A DNA stretch of 64,000 nucleotides, from contig CANOTO010000008.1 of assembly GCA_947570215.1 (NCBI GenBank), positions 1 through 64,000 on the forward strand. Direction: 5' to 3'. Source of the stretch: an uncultured Clostridia bacterium. Its GTDB lineage: Bacteria > Bacillota > Clostridia > Christensenellales > CAG-314. This document shows, in pieces, positions 1-8,677 of this stretch; within the stretch, counting starts at the first letter, position 1, and each line of letters begins with the position of its first letter. The translations under genes and the position numbers were made by a program. The notes below the pieces were generated by a model. That model was not told the DNA's origin, made no database searches, and worked only from the letters and a program-made list of their open reading frames with translations.

Positions 1-111
1 AAATATATACAGAAGAAAAAAAACGAAAAAGGGGCGAATATTTATTTGACATTTGCCGTATAAATTTTCGCTACGAGCAGCTACCGTATAACAACATGGT
101 AATGCGTATGC

Positions 112-1137
112 TTACCACTTGTTAAATACCTTTTCCGCAAATCCGATCTTGTCGGCTATTTTCAGTGTGGTTCCGTCGTCTAATACGGCAATCCCGTTGA
201 ATCTGCCGAACACTTGATGCTGACGCGACGCAATTACTCCTATATCCGTAATGTCCTTGCGATCGATAATTGGGTAAAAGTCTAACTGTAGTCTGCCTTC
301 GTTGTCGTGTAATTTCCACGGCGACATAAAGTCGTCTTTGCCGTTTTTTTGCGGTATTTCAAACTGCACTTTATTTAGCTTATGGCTTTTTCCGTCAACG
401 AAAAGCATATTTTCGCTTGCTTTGGAAGTGTCGCCGAAGCCGTAGCCCAAGTTGAAGCCGAACGTGCGTCCGTCGTCGAGATATGTCTGCAAGCTGGACC
501 AATACCAAGTGTTTTTGTACGTCCATACTCCGCGTCCCCAATCGAGTGTTCCCAAGCTGTCGTTTTTGCCGAAATCGTAACGATTTCCTTTTACTACGCA
601 GTAGCCTTCCGCCTTCATACAGTTTATTTTTGTGTTGTAATAAAACGCGCGCGGTTTATTGAATGGAGTCGCTATAGTCATTTGTTCGTTCGGAAAGTCA
701 CAAAGAGTAAATTCGCACTCGAAGTCGGTTTTATTCCAGAAATCGTTAAATTTGCAGCTTAATTTGCGTTGCGTTTCCGTTTTGACAAATTTCATTTTGA
801 CTCTTGCCGAATTGTAGACGATATTTCCATTTTCCGGACATGACGGCAGATTCAGCTTGCCGAAGGAGAAAAATTTTATTTGACTTGTGGTTTTGTATTC
901 GGGTTTGCCGAAGTCTAAAAAGCTTGCCGATACCAGCGACATATAGCTGTTGTCCGCAACGGTTAACGCTACGGCTTTGCGCCCGTCGGTAATAATATAA
1001 TAATCCCATTCCTTTATTTTCCATTTTTTGCCGACTATATCACGTCTGTCGTATTCGCGTACGGTCGCGGTGGAGTATCCGGCTTGCAGCAGCTTGCCTT
1101 TTTCAAGTAATTTACCTTCGGTGAGTTTTCGTTGCAT
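112..1137 (-). CDS. DUF2804 family protein
   Basis: A 341-residue protein that I match to the DUF2804 family by overall sequence pattern: aromatic-rich beta-strands, an N-terminal EGKLLEKGKLLQAG segment and a central TLDWGRGVWTYKNTWYWSS stretch. The family has no established reaction; members are single cytoplasmic proteins and some resemble lipocalin/AttH-like beta barrels. No signal peptide is seen. I chose the ATG at 1137 because an AAGGAG site lies about 8 bases upstream; an in-frame ATG at 1185 lacks one. It is transcribed away from the large operon to its right and has no obvious partner. No hairpin terminator is visible before the window edge. Confidence 0.75.
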   Translation of the reverse strand: MQRKLTEGKLLEKGKLLQAGYSTATVREYDRRDIVGKKWKIKEWDYYIITDGRKAVALTVADNSYMSLVSASFLDFGKPEYKTTSQIKFFSFGKLNLPSCPENGNIVYNSARVKMKFVKTETQRKLSCKFNDFWNKTDFECEFTLCDFPNEQMTIATPFNKPRAFYYNTKINCMKAEGYCVVKGNRYDFGKNDSLGTLDWGRGVWTYKNTWYWSSLQTYLDDGRTFGFNLGYGFGDTSKASENMLFVDGKSHKLNKVQFEIPQKNGKDDFMSPWKLHDNEGRLQLDFYPIIDRKDITDIGVIASRQHQVFGRFNGIAVLDDGTTLKIADKIGFAEKVFNKW

Positions 1138-1544
1138 GGCGAGTTCTCCTTCAAATATTCGGTTTATTAATTTTGTTAAAAGCATGCCGAATCTTACGGT
1201 AATTGATGGTAAAGATTTGAGATATTACTGTTATAGAGTGCAATTTTAATTAAAACTGCGTATATTTCGATTCTCCGATTATCTGATAACATTATTATAT
1301 CAAGGCAATAAAATATTTTCAATGGGCAATATTTTACTATTGATATTACGTTATGCTGTCAAACATAAAAAACTTTAACGCGCGTCGCCGCAGGTTGGTT
1401 GCAATATTTTCCGTTTAGCACAGAGCAAGCTTGTAATAACGGGATTTTCCTGTGTGTTCGAAACGCCGTCGCTTGACAATGGCGTCAATGTGTGTTAGCA
1501 TTATACAAAATGGAATATTATGTCCACAAGGAGATTTTTTTCGT
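1138..1544. other. Divergent intergenic region
   Basis: About 400 bases between divergently transcribed genes. It holds the promoter of the housekeeping operon near its right end and is otherwise AT-rich. I looked for a signal recognition particle RNA, which often lies upstream of dnaX in Firmicutes, and did not find a convincing one. Confidence 0.5.
1473..1501 (+). promoter_or_regulatory. Promoter of the GNAT-mrnC-rlmB-sigH-dnaX operon
   Basis: TTGACA at 1473-1478, a 17-base spacer and TAGCAT at 1496-1501. The ATG of the first gene follows 43 bases downstream with an AAGGAG site in between. Confidence 0.6.
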
Positions 1545-2108
1545 ATGACTATTAGACCGTATAACAAAAAGGACTATCGTTACGTGCAGGATATTTGCAT
1601 TGCGACTTCTGCCCTTGCCGATGAAGATACGCCTGTAAACCGCGCGTTTTTAACGGCGTTATATTGCGACTACTACGTGGATTACCAACCGGAAGTTTGT
1701 TTTGTCGCCGTTGACGACGACGATATACCGGTAGGCTACGTTTTGTGCGCCGCCGATTGTTCGGATTACACCGAGAAGATGTCCGATTTGTATCTTCCGC
1801 TTGTAAGAAGGGTGGAAAGCGGCGAATTTTTTAGGTTTAACGCGCTTATGAAATTGGAACAGAAATATATACGTCAGGGATATACGGCGCATTTGCATTT
1901 GGACGTTTTGGACGAATATCGTGGACAGGGACTCGGAACTTTACTGATTGAAAAGCTATGTAACAGATTACAGGAAATGAACGTCGAAGGCGTAAGACTG
2001 ATATGCGGCAAGAATAACGAACAGGCGCGCGCTTTTTACGAAAACCGCGGCTTCGAAGATATAGATTATATTACCGGCGCGGTAGTGTACGGTAAGAAGT
2101 TCTTCTAA
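1545..2108 (+). CDS. GNAT family N-acetyltransferase
   Basis: A 187-residue acyl-CoA-dependent N-acetyltransferase of the GNAT fold. The acetyl-CoA pyrophosphate loop RGQGLGTLL is at about residues 126-134, followed by the C-terminal motif NNEQARAFYENRGFE typical of the family. The substrate cannot be read from sequence. The start at 1545 follows an AAGGAG site; an upstream TTG-type extension to 1452 would run through the promoter and is rejected. First gene of a long operon, nine bases before mrnC. Confidence 0.85.
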   Translation: MTIRPYNKKDYRYVQDICIATSALADEDTPVNRAFLTALYCDYYVDYQPEVCFVAVDDDDIPVGYVLCAADCSDYTEKMSDLYLPLVRRVESGEFFRFNALMKLEQKYIRQGYTAHLHLDVLDEYRGQGLGTLLIEKLCNRLQEMNVEGVRLICGKNNEQARAFYENRGFEDIDYITGAVVYGKKFF

Positions 2109-2117
2109 TAAATCGGT

Positions 2118-2513
2118 ATGGAATTAGGAAAAATTCTTACGGAAAATGAAGCGTGCTTGCTAAACGTTTTGTCGCTTGCGTACGTCGGCGACGCTGTGCA
2201 AAGCTTGTATGTTCGGCATAATCTCGTTGTGCAAAGGAACTGCAAGGCGGGCGAATTGCACAAACTTGCTTCCGGTCAAGTCAACGCGCATAATCAAGCG
2301 GAAACGGCAGAAAAACTGTGGAACGTACTGACGGAAAAGGAACGGTCGGTATACTTGCGCGGCCGTAACGCCAAATCGCATCACAAGGCGAAGAATCAAA
2401 CGGGAGCGGACTATCGCAAGGCTACCGGATTCGAAGCGTTAATCGGTTATTTATATCTTACGGGTAACAGTACAAGAATGACGGAGCTGCTTGGAGAAGC
2501 TTATGAAAATTGA
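2118..2513 (+). CDS. mrnC: Mini-ribonuclease III (23S rRNA maturation)
   Basis: A 131-residue RNase III-like catalytic domain without the dsRNA-binding domain, which is the hallmark of Mini-III. This enzyme trims the 23S rRNA precursor in Firmicutes. The motif LAYVGDAV carries the catalytic Asp25, and YRKATGFEALIGYLYL near the C-terminus carries the second acidic site. The RGRNAKSHHKAKN segment is also characteristic. It overlaps the next gene rlmB by 11 bases, and the same mrnC-rlmB-sigH order occurs in B. subtilis, which supports the call. Confidence 0.95.
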   Translation: MELGKILTENEACLLNVLSLAYVGDAVQSLYVRHNLVVQRNCKAGELHKLASGQVNAHNQAETAEKLWNVLTEKERSVYLRGRNAKSHHKAKNQTGADYRKATGFEALIGYLYLTGNSTRMTELLGEAYEN

Positions 2514-3204
2514 AGGCAGAAACAGCGTTTTAGAAGCGTTAAATTCGTCGTCCGTTACGGTTAACAGTCTAACCTGTGTCAAGGGCGACAACGGATCTGT
2601 CGTGGCTCAGGCTCGAAGCCAAGGCGTTAAAATAACCTATGTGGATAAGTCTGTGCTGGACAAGGAAAGTGCGTCGGGCAAGCATCAAGGCTATATTGCC
2701 GATATTGTGGACTACGATTACTGCGACGTATCCGATATCTTGGCATGTTCTGCCGAGCCTTTCGTAGTAGTGTTGGACGGCATAAACGATCCGCATAATT
2801 TCGGCAGTATTATTCGCTGCTGCGAATGCGCGGGCGTGGACGGAATTATCATCGGACGTAACCGTCAGGTCGCGGTTACCGATACGGTTGTGCGCTGCTC
2901 TGCCGGAGCCGCCGCGCACGTGAAAATCGCACGGGTAACCAACGTAAACAACGCTATTAAACAGTTAAAAGAAAAAGGCGTGTGGGTTTATGCATTGGAT
3001 ATGGACGGAGACGAGATAACGTCTGTCAATCTTCGCGGAGCGGTTGCTCTTGTCGTCGGAAGCGAAGGAGACGGTGTGTCCGCCTATGCCAGGCGTTTGT
3101 GCGACGGCATAGTATCGTTGAAGCTTAAAGGAAAGGTCAATTCTCTTAACGCGTCCGTCGCGTGCGGAGTTGCGGTATACGAAGTCGTACGTCAAAGGGG
3201 ATAA
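2503..3204 (+). CDS. rlmB: 23S rRNA 2'-O-methyltransferase, SpoU/TrmH family (RlmB)
   Basis: A 233-residue SPOUT-class methyltransferase with an N-terminal L30e-like substrate domain (about residues 1-75) and a C-terminal knotted SAM-binding domain. The three SpoU motifs are present: DPHNFGSIIRCCE, LVVGSEGDGVS and KVNSLNASVACGVAVYE. RlmB methylates a guanosine ribose in 23S rRNA. The ATG at 2503 is preferred because GGAG within the end of mrnC sits just upstream; a TTG at 2491 overlaps that site. It ends directly against the sigma factor gene. In B. subtilis rae1 lies between rlmB and sigH; here it is absent. Confidence 0.92.
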   Translation: MKIEGRNSVLEALNSSSVTVNSLTCVKGDNGSVVAQARSQGVKITYVDKSVLDKESASGKHQGYIADIVDYDYCDVSDILACSAEPFVVVLDGINDPHNFGSIIRCCECAGVDGIIIGRNRQVAVTDTVVRCSAGAAAHVKIARVTNVNNAIKQLKEKGVWVYALDMDGDEITSVNLRGAVALVVGSEGDGVSAYARRLCDGIVSLKLKGKVNSLNASVACGVAVYEVVRQRG

Positions 3205-3744
3205 ATGGACGAAATTATATTGCAAGCGAAAAACGGCGATCAATCGGCCATGGAAAAGTTAGCTTCGCAGTACAAGGGGCTTATACGTTCGTTGGCTAAC
3301 AAATTTTATTTGGTAGGCGGAGATAAGGACGATTTACTGCAGGAAGGAATGTTGGGGCTTTTTTACGCCGTTAGCTATTACGACGAAAGCAAGGGCAGCT
3401 TTCCCGCATTTGTGGAACTGTGCGTATTTCGGCAGATAATAGACGCAGTAAAGCGCGATGCGGGTCAGAAAAACAAACCGTTGTCAAACTACGTAGACAT
3501 AGACGATGCCAGGCATATCCCAGCCGAGTCTGAGCCGCTTTCCAGTCTGTTAAAAAAAGAATATGCAAATAAGGTTTCGAAAGTAATCAAAACTCAGCTT
3601 ACCTTTTACGAAAAGCAAGTATTGCAATTGTTTATAGAAGGCTACAGCTACGAAGATATAGCGGAAAAAACCAATAAAAGCTACAAAGCCGTGGACGGCG
3701 CGTTGCAGCGCGCTCGTAAAAAACTGCTTGTAGCTAAGGAGTAA
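3205..3744 (+). CDS. SigH-like RNA polymerase sigma factor
   Basis: A 179-residue sigma-70 family factor with region 2 (GGDKDDLLQEGMLGLFYAV, the core-binding and -10 melting segment) and region 4 (YSYEDIAEKTNKSYKAVDGALQRARKK, a helix-turn-helix). Position directly after mrnC-rlmB matches sigH of B. subtilis, the transition and sporulation factor, so an orthologous role is likely. It is somewhat shorter than the usual sigH product. Its ATG abuts the rlmB stop codon with no gap, which suggests translational coupling; dnaX follows after two bases. Confidence 0.88.
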   Translation: MDEIILQAKNGDQSAMEKLASQYKGLIRSLANKFYLVGGDKDDLLQEGMLGLFYAVSYYDESKGSFPAFVELCVFRQIIDAVKRDAGQKNKPLSNYVDIDDARHIPAESEPLSSLLKKEYANKVSKVIKTQLTFYEKQVLQLFIEGYSYEDIAEKTNKSYKAVDGALQRARKKLLVAKE

Positions 3745-3746
3745 CG

Positions 3747-5246
3747 ATGAACTACGTTGCATTGTATCGCAAATACCGTCCGGAAATATTCGACGACGTT
3801 ATAGGACAAGACCACATAGTCAACACTTTGCGCAACCAGATACTGCGCGACAAGGTGTCGCACGCTTATTTGTTTACTGGTACTCGCGGAACGGGTAAAA
3901 CTACAACTGCAAAAATATTTGCCCGCGCCGTCAATTGTCCCGAAGCCAAGAATCATAACGGCAATCCCTGCCGGGAATGCGCAGTCTGTTCGGATAAGGG
4001 TAACGCGAATCTCGATATTATCGAAATGGACGCGGCTTCCAATAACGGCGTAGACTACGCCCGTGATATACGCGAGAAGGTGCAGTATCCTCCCGTCAAC
4101 GGCAGGTACAAGGTTTATATTATAGACGAAGTTCATATGCTGTCCGTAGGCGCGTTTAACGCGTTGCTGAAAACGCTGGAAGAACCGCCGTCGCACGCTA
4201 TGTTTATATTGTGTACTACCGAAGTGCACAAGATCCCCGCGACTATTCTGTCTCGTTGTATGCGTTTTGATTTCAGATTGGTGCCTACGCCCGTATTGGC
4301 GGAGCATATAGCGAAAATTTACGACAAGGAAGGCAAAAAGTACGACAAGGAAGCCGTATCCGCGATAGCTCAGGCAGGCGAAGGCAGCGTGCGGGACAGT
4401 GTGTCCATAGCGGATAGGTGTTTGTCCGTTTCGAGCGGTAAATTGACGTATAACGACGTTTTGTCCGTTCTCGGGGTGTCGTCGAAAACAAGCGTGGCAA
4501 GTCTTGCCAATGCCGTATTGAACGGCGACGTTGGGCAGATTCTTGCGGAAATAAACGATACTGTTGCAAACGGGAAGGACGTGGCGCGTCTTTCCAAGGA
4601 TTTATCGCTGTATTTCAGAGATTTACTTACGGTAAAAACCTGTCAAAACGCGCGGGATCTTTTGTGCTTGCCTACGGACGTTTACGGAACTCTGCAAGCG
4701 TCGGCGGAAAAGGTGTCGGTTAAAAAGCTGCTGTATGCGATAGACATATTGGTCGGACTGGAAAACGGTTTGAAGTACGCCTTGTCTCCGTTGATGCTGT
4801 TCGAAGCTTCCGCGCTTAAAATAGCTTGCAGTTCGGGCGAAGTGGACGTAGACGGATTAGACAAGCGCATTACAAGGTTAGAACAGCTTCCGCAGAATAT
4901 TTCAGCGGAAAATCAAAGCGTATATATCGTAGACAAGAGTAACGCCAAGTCTGTATGGCGCGGAGTTAAATTGTCTTTGGACGCTAAAAACGAGCCGTTG
5001 CTTTCAGGAGTGTGGAAAGACGTTTCCGTTTCTTTCGACGGCGAAAGGAATTTTGTCGTTACGTGCAGCAACGGCGCGTATTTGTTGATAGATATGCAGT
5101 ACCGAGCCGTTCTCGAAAAGGAAATAAGAAAATTTTGCGATAACAAGGTGGTGTTTGTCAAATCCGATCAGTTAAGCGAAGGTGAAATAGACAGACAATT
5201 AAAGGGCTTAGGCGACAACGTAAAATTCGAAAACAATAAAAAGTGA
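3747..5246 (+). CDS. dnaX: DNA polymerase III subunit gamma/tau
   Basis: The clamp-loader ATPase of the replicative polymerase. The 499 residues contain Walker A GTRGTGKT at 45-52, the four zinc-binding cysteines C64, C75, C78 and C81, Walker [11 protein letters not shown] at about 124-133 and sensor 1 [16 protein letters not shown]. The C-terminal tau-like part (about 370-499) is shorter than in many bacteria. An AAGGAG site overlaps the end of the sigma gene. No obvious slippery sequence for making a separate gamma form was noticed. It is followed closely by ybaB and recR, the usual Firmicute arrangement. Confidence 0.96.
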   Translation: MNYVALYRKYRPEIFDDVIGQDHIVNTLRNQILRDKVSHAYLFTGTRGTGKTTTAKIFARAVNCPEAKNHNGNPCRECAVCSDKGNANLDIIEMDAASNNGVDYARDIREKVQYPPVNGRYKVYIIDEVHMLSVGAFNALLKTLEEPPSHAMFILCTTEVHKIPATILSRCMRFDFRLVPTPVLAEHIAKIYDKEGKKYDKEAVSAIAQAGEGSVRDSVSIADRCLSVSSGKLTYNDVLSVLGVSSKTSVASLANAVLNGDVGQILAEINDTVANGKDVARLSKDLSLYFRDLLTVKTCQNARDLLCLPTDVYGTLQASAEKVSVKKLLYAIDILVGLENGLKYALSPLMLFEASALKIACSSGEVDVDGLDKRITRLEQLPQNISAENQSVYIVDKSNAKSVWRGVKLSLDAKNEPLLSGVWKDVSVSFDGERNFVVTCSNGAYLLIDMQYRAVLEKEIRKFCDNKVVFVKSDQLSEGEIDRQLKGLGDNVKFENNKK

Positions 5247-5260
5247 TAAGGAGAAAAATA

Positions 5261-5608
5261 ATGGGCAATAAGTACGGTTATAACGGCGCAGGCGGCGGAT
5301 TCGGAGGCGGCGGAATGCAAAATCTAATGAAGCAGGCGCAGCAAATGCAGCAAAAGCTTCAAGAAGCGCAGCAGCAATTGGAAGAATTGGAAGTTACGGG
5401 CTCGGCGAGCGGCGACATGGTACGCGTTACCGTAAACGGTAAAAAGACCGTTTTGTCGATAAATATAAAGCCGGAAGCGTGCGATCCGGACGACGTGGAA
5501 ATGCTGGAAGATCTTGTAATGGCGGCAATAAACGACGCTTATACCAAGGCGCAAGCGGAAGAAGACCGCCTTATGGCTCCGTTTGCCGCAATGAAAGGAT
5601 TGCTGTAA
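5261..5608 (+). CDS. YbaB/EbfC family nucleoid-associated protein
   Basis: A 115-residue small DNA-binding protein of the YbaB/EbfC family. A glycine-rich N-terminus is followed by the coiled segment [20 protein letters not shown] and the conserved [20 protein letters not shown] core. Family members form dimers that bind DNA without strict specificity. The start at 5261 follows AAGGAG; an in-frame start 18 bases upstream would overlap that site. The gene sits between dnaX and recR with a one-base gap to recR, the classic order. Confidence 0.93.
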   Translation: MGNKYGYNGAGGGFGGGGMQNLMKQAQQMQQKLQEAQQQLEELEVTGSASGDMVRVTVNGKKTVLSINIKPEACDPDDVEMLEDLVMAAINDAYTKAQAEEDRLMAPFAAMKGLL

Positions 5609-5609
5609 A

Positions 5610-6200
5610 ATGCCGAATTACATCGAGCCGATAGAAAAGCTGATAAGGCAGTTTGCCAAACTTCCGGGAGTCGGCTCTAAAACCGCGCAAAGATACGCTC
5701 TTACCGTATTGGCAATGACGGAAGAAGAAGCGAACTCCTTTGCCGAAGCCGTTTACGACGCGAAACGAAATGTCAAGGTATGCTCGGTTTGCGGTAACTA
5801 TACCGATACAGACCCTTGCCGCATTTGCGATACTCGCGATAATTCGGTAATATGCGTAGTTCAGGAAGCCAAGGACGTTATAGCAATAGAACGCTTGGGC
5901 GAATACCGCGGAGTATATCACGTTTTAGGCGGAGTGTTAAATCCGCTTAAGGGCGTAGGTCGAGACGATATACGTCTTGCCGAGCTGTTTCAAAGACTTA
6001 CGGGCGACGTAAAGGAAGTTATACTTGCAACCGATACGTCGGCGGAAGGGGAAGCTACGGCAACGTACGTGGCTCGGTTTGTAAAGCAATACGGTATAAA
6101 GGTTACGCGTCTTGCGCAGGGAATATCCATAGGCAGCGAATTGCAGTACGCGGACGAAGTTACATTGTCCCGCGCCTTTGTAAACAGAAAAGAATTATGA
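5610..6200 (+). CDS. recR: Recombination mediator protein RecR
   Basis: A 196-residue recombinational repair protein that works with RecO and RecF to load RecA onto gapped DNA. An N-terminal helix-hairpin-helix (KLPGVGSKTAQRYA) is followed by the zinc finger C58, C61, C70, C73 and a Toprim domain with EAKDVIAIE. The region usually reading ATNPTVEGEAT in the family reads ATDTSAEGEAT here. Length matches the family. The stop overlaps the start of the S4 gene (ATGA). Confidence 0.96.
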   Translation: MPNYIEPIEKLIRQFAKLPGVGSKTAQRYALTVLAMTEEEANSFAEAVYDAKRNVKVCSVCGNYTDTDPCRICDTRDNSVICVVQEAKDVIAIERLGEYRGVYHVLGGVLNPLKGVGRDDIRLAELFQRLTGDVKEVILATDTSAEGEATATYVARFVKQYGIKVTRLAQGISIGSELQYADEVTLSRAFVNRKEL

Positions 6201-6445
6201 GATTAGACAAATTTTTGAAGGTATCTCGTATTTTGAAGCGTCGAACGGTCGCGCAGGAAGCGGCTAACGGCGGCAAGGTGGACGTTAACGGGCGACCCGC
6301 CAAACCTGCTTGTCAGTTGAAAATCGGCGATACCGTTTGCGTGCATTTTGCCGGAGCAGACCTTACGTTCAGAGTTAAAATGCTCAAGGAAACGGTAAAG
6401 AAAGACGAAGCTTCGGATATGTACGAGATTGTTGCCGATTTATGA
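6197..6445 (+). CDS. RNA-binding S4 domain protein (RqcP/YabO-like)
   Basis: An 82-residue single S4 domain: MRLDKFLKVSRILKRR and the GKVDVNG turn are diagnostic. Such stand-alone proteins of Firmicutes include RqcP (YabO), which binds the 50S subunit and assists RqcH in tailing stalled peptides. Assignment to that exact role is inference from family and length. ATGA overlaps couple it to recR upstream and to ispDF downstream. Confidence 0.85.
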   Translation: MRLDKFLKVSRILKRRTVAQEAANGGKVDVNGRPAKPACQLKIGDTVCVHFAGADLTFRVKMLKETVKKDEASDMYEIVADL

Positions 6446-7500
6446 AAAGCGCAGTAATAGTAGCGTCGGGATTGTCGTCCCGTTACGGCTCGGATAAGCT
6501 TAAAATAAATATATTGGGAAAAACCGTTTTGGAACGCTCAGTAGACGTATTCCGCGGTATAGCGGACGAGATAATAGTCGTAGGCGAATGCGATATACAA
6601 GGTGTAAAAACGGTAAAAGGCGGAAGCACGCGGTTTCAGTCGGTTACCAACGGATTGAATGCGGTGTCGGACAAGTGCGATACGGTTGCCGTTCATGACG
6701 GCGCGCGCCCTTTTGCGTCGCGCAGGCTGGTATGCGAGCTGTTTGACGAGTGCGAACGTCACGGCAGCGCGGTTCCGTGTTTACCCGTTACCGATACGGT
6801 ATGGCAACAATACGACGGTAAATTGTTAAAGACCGACCGTAATACTCTTTTGCGGGTGCAAACTCCGCAGGTTTTCGGTTACGCCAAATTAAAGAACGCG
6901 TTTGATAATGCGAAGTACGACTACACCGACGAAAGCTCGCTTTTTGTCGACGCTTACGGCGACGTTCATTTCGTTGACGGCGAATACGGAAATATCAAGA
7001 TTACCTATCCCGAAGATTTAGCTGATTTACGTATAGGCGCAGGCTTCGACGTTCATGCATTTACTTGCGGCGACGGAGTGCTGCTCGGCGGTGTAAAAGT
7101 GCCCTTTACCAAAAGGCTCGCAGGACATTCCGACGCGGACGTATTGTGTCACGCACTGTGCGACGCGGTGCTGTCCGCTTCGGGCAACAAAGACATTGGT
7201 TGGCAGTTCCCCGATACAGATCCGAAGTATAAGGGAGCGAACAGCATGGAACTGCTGAAAAAATGCGTAGACAAAGCGAAAAGCTATGGTTACTCGGTGG
7301 TAAACGTTTCCGCAGTAGTAATCTGTCAGCAGCCTAAATTGGCTCCGTATCTCGACGAAATGTCGGCAAGCTTGGCAAAAGTATTGCAAACGGACGCAAG
7401 TTGTGTTAATTTGTCTGCGACTACGACCGAACGGTTGGGCGCATTGGGCAACGGAGACGGAATCGCTTGTCAGGCTCAGGCGTTGCTTAGGCGAATATAA
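6442..7500 (+). CDS. ispDF: Bifunctional MEP-pathway enzyme IspD-IspF fusion
   Basis: A 352-residue fusion of two isoprenoid enzymes of the methylerythritol phosphate pathway. Residues 1 to about 193 are the IspD cytidylyltransferase (VIVASGLSSRYGSDKLK nucleotide loop, VAVHDGARPF). Residues about 195-352 are the IspF cyclase (RIGAGFDVHAF with metal ligands D203 and H205, LAGHSDADVLCHALCDAV, IGWQFPDTDPKYKGA). IspD makes CDP-methylerythritol and IspF cyclises the phosphorylated product; IspE, which acts between them, is not in the window. The IspD half is shorter than stand-alone IspD. Last gene of the operon, followed by a terminator. Confidence 0.95.
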   Translation: MKSAVIVASGLSSRYGSDKLKINILGKTVLERSVDVFRGIADEIIVVGECDIQGVKTVKGGSTRFQSVTNGLNAVSDKCDTVAVHDGARPFASRRLVCELFDECERHGSAVPCLPVTDTVWQQYDGKLLKTDRNTLLRVQTPQVFGYAKLKNAFDNAKYDYTDESSLFVDAYGDVHFVDGEYGNIKITYPEDLADLRIGAGFDVHAFTCGDGVLLGGVKVPFTKRLAGHSDADVLCHALCDAVLSASGNKDIGWQFPDTDPKYKGANSMELLKKCVDKAKSYGYSVVNVSAVVICQQPKLAPYLDEMSASLAKVLQTDASCVNLSATTTERLGALGNGDGIACQAQALLRRI

Positions 7501-7503
7501 CGT

Positions 7504-7540
7504 AAAAAGCGGCGGGACTTCGTTGGTCCGACCGCTTTTT
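7504..7540. terminator. Bidirectional intrinsic terminator after ispDF
   Basis: A nine-base stem AAAAAGCGG/CCGCTTTTT with inner GGAC/GTCC pairing. T-runs flank it on both strands, so it can also end the convergent TerB-like gene. Confidence 0.8.
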
Positions 7541-7576
7541 ACTGTATTATATAACGTTGCGCTTAATACTTTTCCG

Positions 7577-8029
7577 TTATTTTATCAATTGCTTAATCCA
7601 GTTTTTTTCTTTTAACGAGATTTTGCCGTCTACGGCGCAAATTATCATACATACGACAATTACGTCGTTTTTAAGATCTTCGGATATTTGTCCGAGTAAA
7701 TCTACCATACCGTCTACGCACTTTTTAAGCTCGCGGCTTTGCGGCTTTAACAATTTCGCTGTGTTTTTTACATATTCGTAGTTGATTTCTTCACCGAAGA
7801 AAACACGAAGCAGCGGGTAGCACAGTAAGTATTCTTCTTCGGAGACCTTGCCGTCGGCTACTACAGCTCCCAAAATAAAAGTCGCGTAAACGGACGCTCC
7901 GGTAAGTCCGTCGTTGGAAATTTTCTTTAACGCGGGAAGTATTTTTAATGACTTTTCTGCGATAATATCTCCGTAATTCGATACGTCCAGCTTCTCGAAT
8001 TCTTTGCATATTTGATTAAAGTTACTCAT
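7577..8029 (-). CDS. TerB-like acidic helical protein
   Basis: A 150-residue all-helical acidic protein. Two similar segments, ILGAVVADGKVSEEEYLL and CMIICAVDGKISLKEKNW, match the metal-binding repeats of the TerB (tellurite resistance/DjlA-like) fold, where the DG(K)(I/V)S-x-x-E motif is typical. The exact role of such stand-alone proteins is unknown. The ATG at 8029 has an AGGTG site upstream; a GTG nine bases earlier overlaps that site. It follows the TetR gene after 19 bases in the same direction and is probably co-transcribed with it. Confidence 0.6.
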   Translation of the reverse strand: MSNFNQICKEFEKLDVSNYGDIIAEKSLKILPALKKISNDGLTGASVYATFILGAVVADGKVSEEEYLLCYPLLRVFFGEEINYEYVKNTAKLLKPQSRELKKCVDGMVDLLGQISEDLKNDVIVVCMIICAVDGKISLKEKNWIKQLIK

Positions 8030-8048
8030 TGTATACACCTATTGCACG

Positions 8049-8630
8049 TTATTTTTCCAAGCATTTTATTCCGTACAGAACTACGTTGCCGATTTCCCGA
8101 GACAGATCTTCCAACGGTAGCGACCTGTCGGAATTGAACCAGTACTGATAAGTGGACAGCATTCCGCCGGTAATAAACTGCGCAGCTATGTCTATCTTTT
8201 TTATATTGCCTTGAATAGCGGGGTTATTTGTAAGTCCTTCGCGAACTACTTCCGTAAGCGCCCGCGCAAGCTTGCGTATTATCATTGATTTGGATTCCAG
8301 CTTCATCAGACTGCTGTATAAATCCAAGTTGCCGTTCAGGATCTCTGTCAGAGTTGCGAATATTTGCTGCGGATTGGATATGTTTTTTTCGAAATCGAGC
8401 TTGTCTATCGCTTCTTTCCACAATACGATTAGGTCGTTTTCCAGTTCTTCGCGTATTTCGTATATACCGTTGTAGTAGTTATATACGGTTTTTCTGTCTA
8501 CGTCGGCTGCGTCGGCAATATCTTTTATCGATATGTCGTTTACGTCTTTTTGCGCCATAAGAGTAATAAACGCGTTTCTAATGGCTCTTTTGGTTTTAAT
8601 GACTCTGCGGTCGATTTTCTTTTCGCTCAT
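8049..8630 (-). CDS. TetR/AcrR family transcriptional regulator
   Basis: A 193-residue one-component repressor. The N-terminal helix-turn-helix, about residues 10-57, includes NDISIKDIADAADVDRKTVYNYY, the standard TetR recognition-helix pattern. The C-terminal ligand domain is divergent, so the inducer is unknown. An AGGAG site precedes the ATG. A 17-base palindrome 31 bases upstream is a likely self-operator. The partner gene downstream is the TerB-like protein; no efflux pump lies next to it. Confidence 0.88.
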   Translation of the reverse strand: MSEKKIDRRVIKTKRAIRNAFITLMAQKDVNDISIKDIADAADVDRKTVYNYYNGIYEIREELENDLIVLWKEAIDKLDFEKNISNPQQIFATLTEILNGNLDLYSSLMKLESKSMIIRKLARALTEVVREGLTNNPAIQGNIKKIDIAAQFITGGMLSTYQYWFNSDRSLPLEDLSREIGNVVLYGIKCLEK

Positions 8631-8653
8631 ATTAACTCCTGTTTTCTTTTGTC

Positions 8654-8662
8654 GGGGGGGGG
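8654..8662. repeat. G9 homopolymer in the TetR leader
   Basis: Nine consecutive G on the plus strand (C9 in the transcript) between the TetR promoter and start codon, touching the palindrome at 8661. Such tracts are prone to slippage. Confidence 0.85.
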
Positions 8663-8677
8663 TACTTGTTAAGTACC
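8661..8677. promoter_or_regulatory. Palindromic operator candidate of the TetR gene
   Basis: GGTACTT-GTT-AAGTACC, a perfect 7+3+7 palindrome. It lies just downstream of a minus-strand -10 hexamer (TATAAT, plus coordinates 8691-8696), where a bound repressor would block the start of transcription. Autoregulation is inferred. Confidence 0.65.

Noticed and set aside
1370-1450. Possible signal recognition particle RNA before the dnaX operon
   Set aside because: The position is suggestive and there is a GCAGGTTGGTTGC stretch, but I could not build the conserved SRP helix with its tetraloop, and the segment lacks a promoter.
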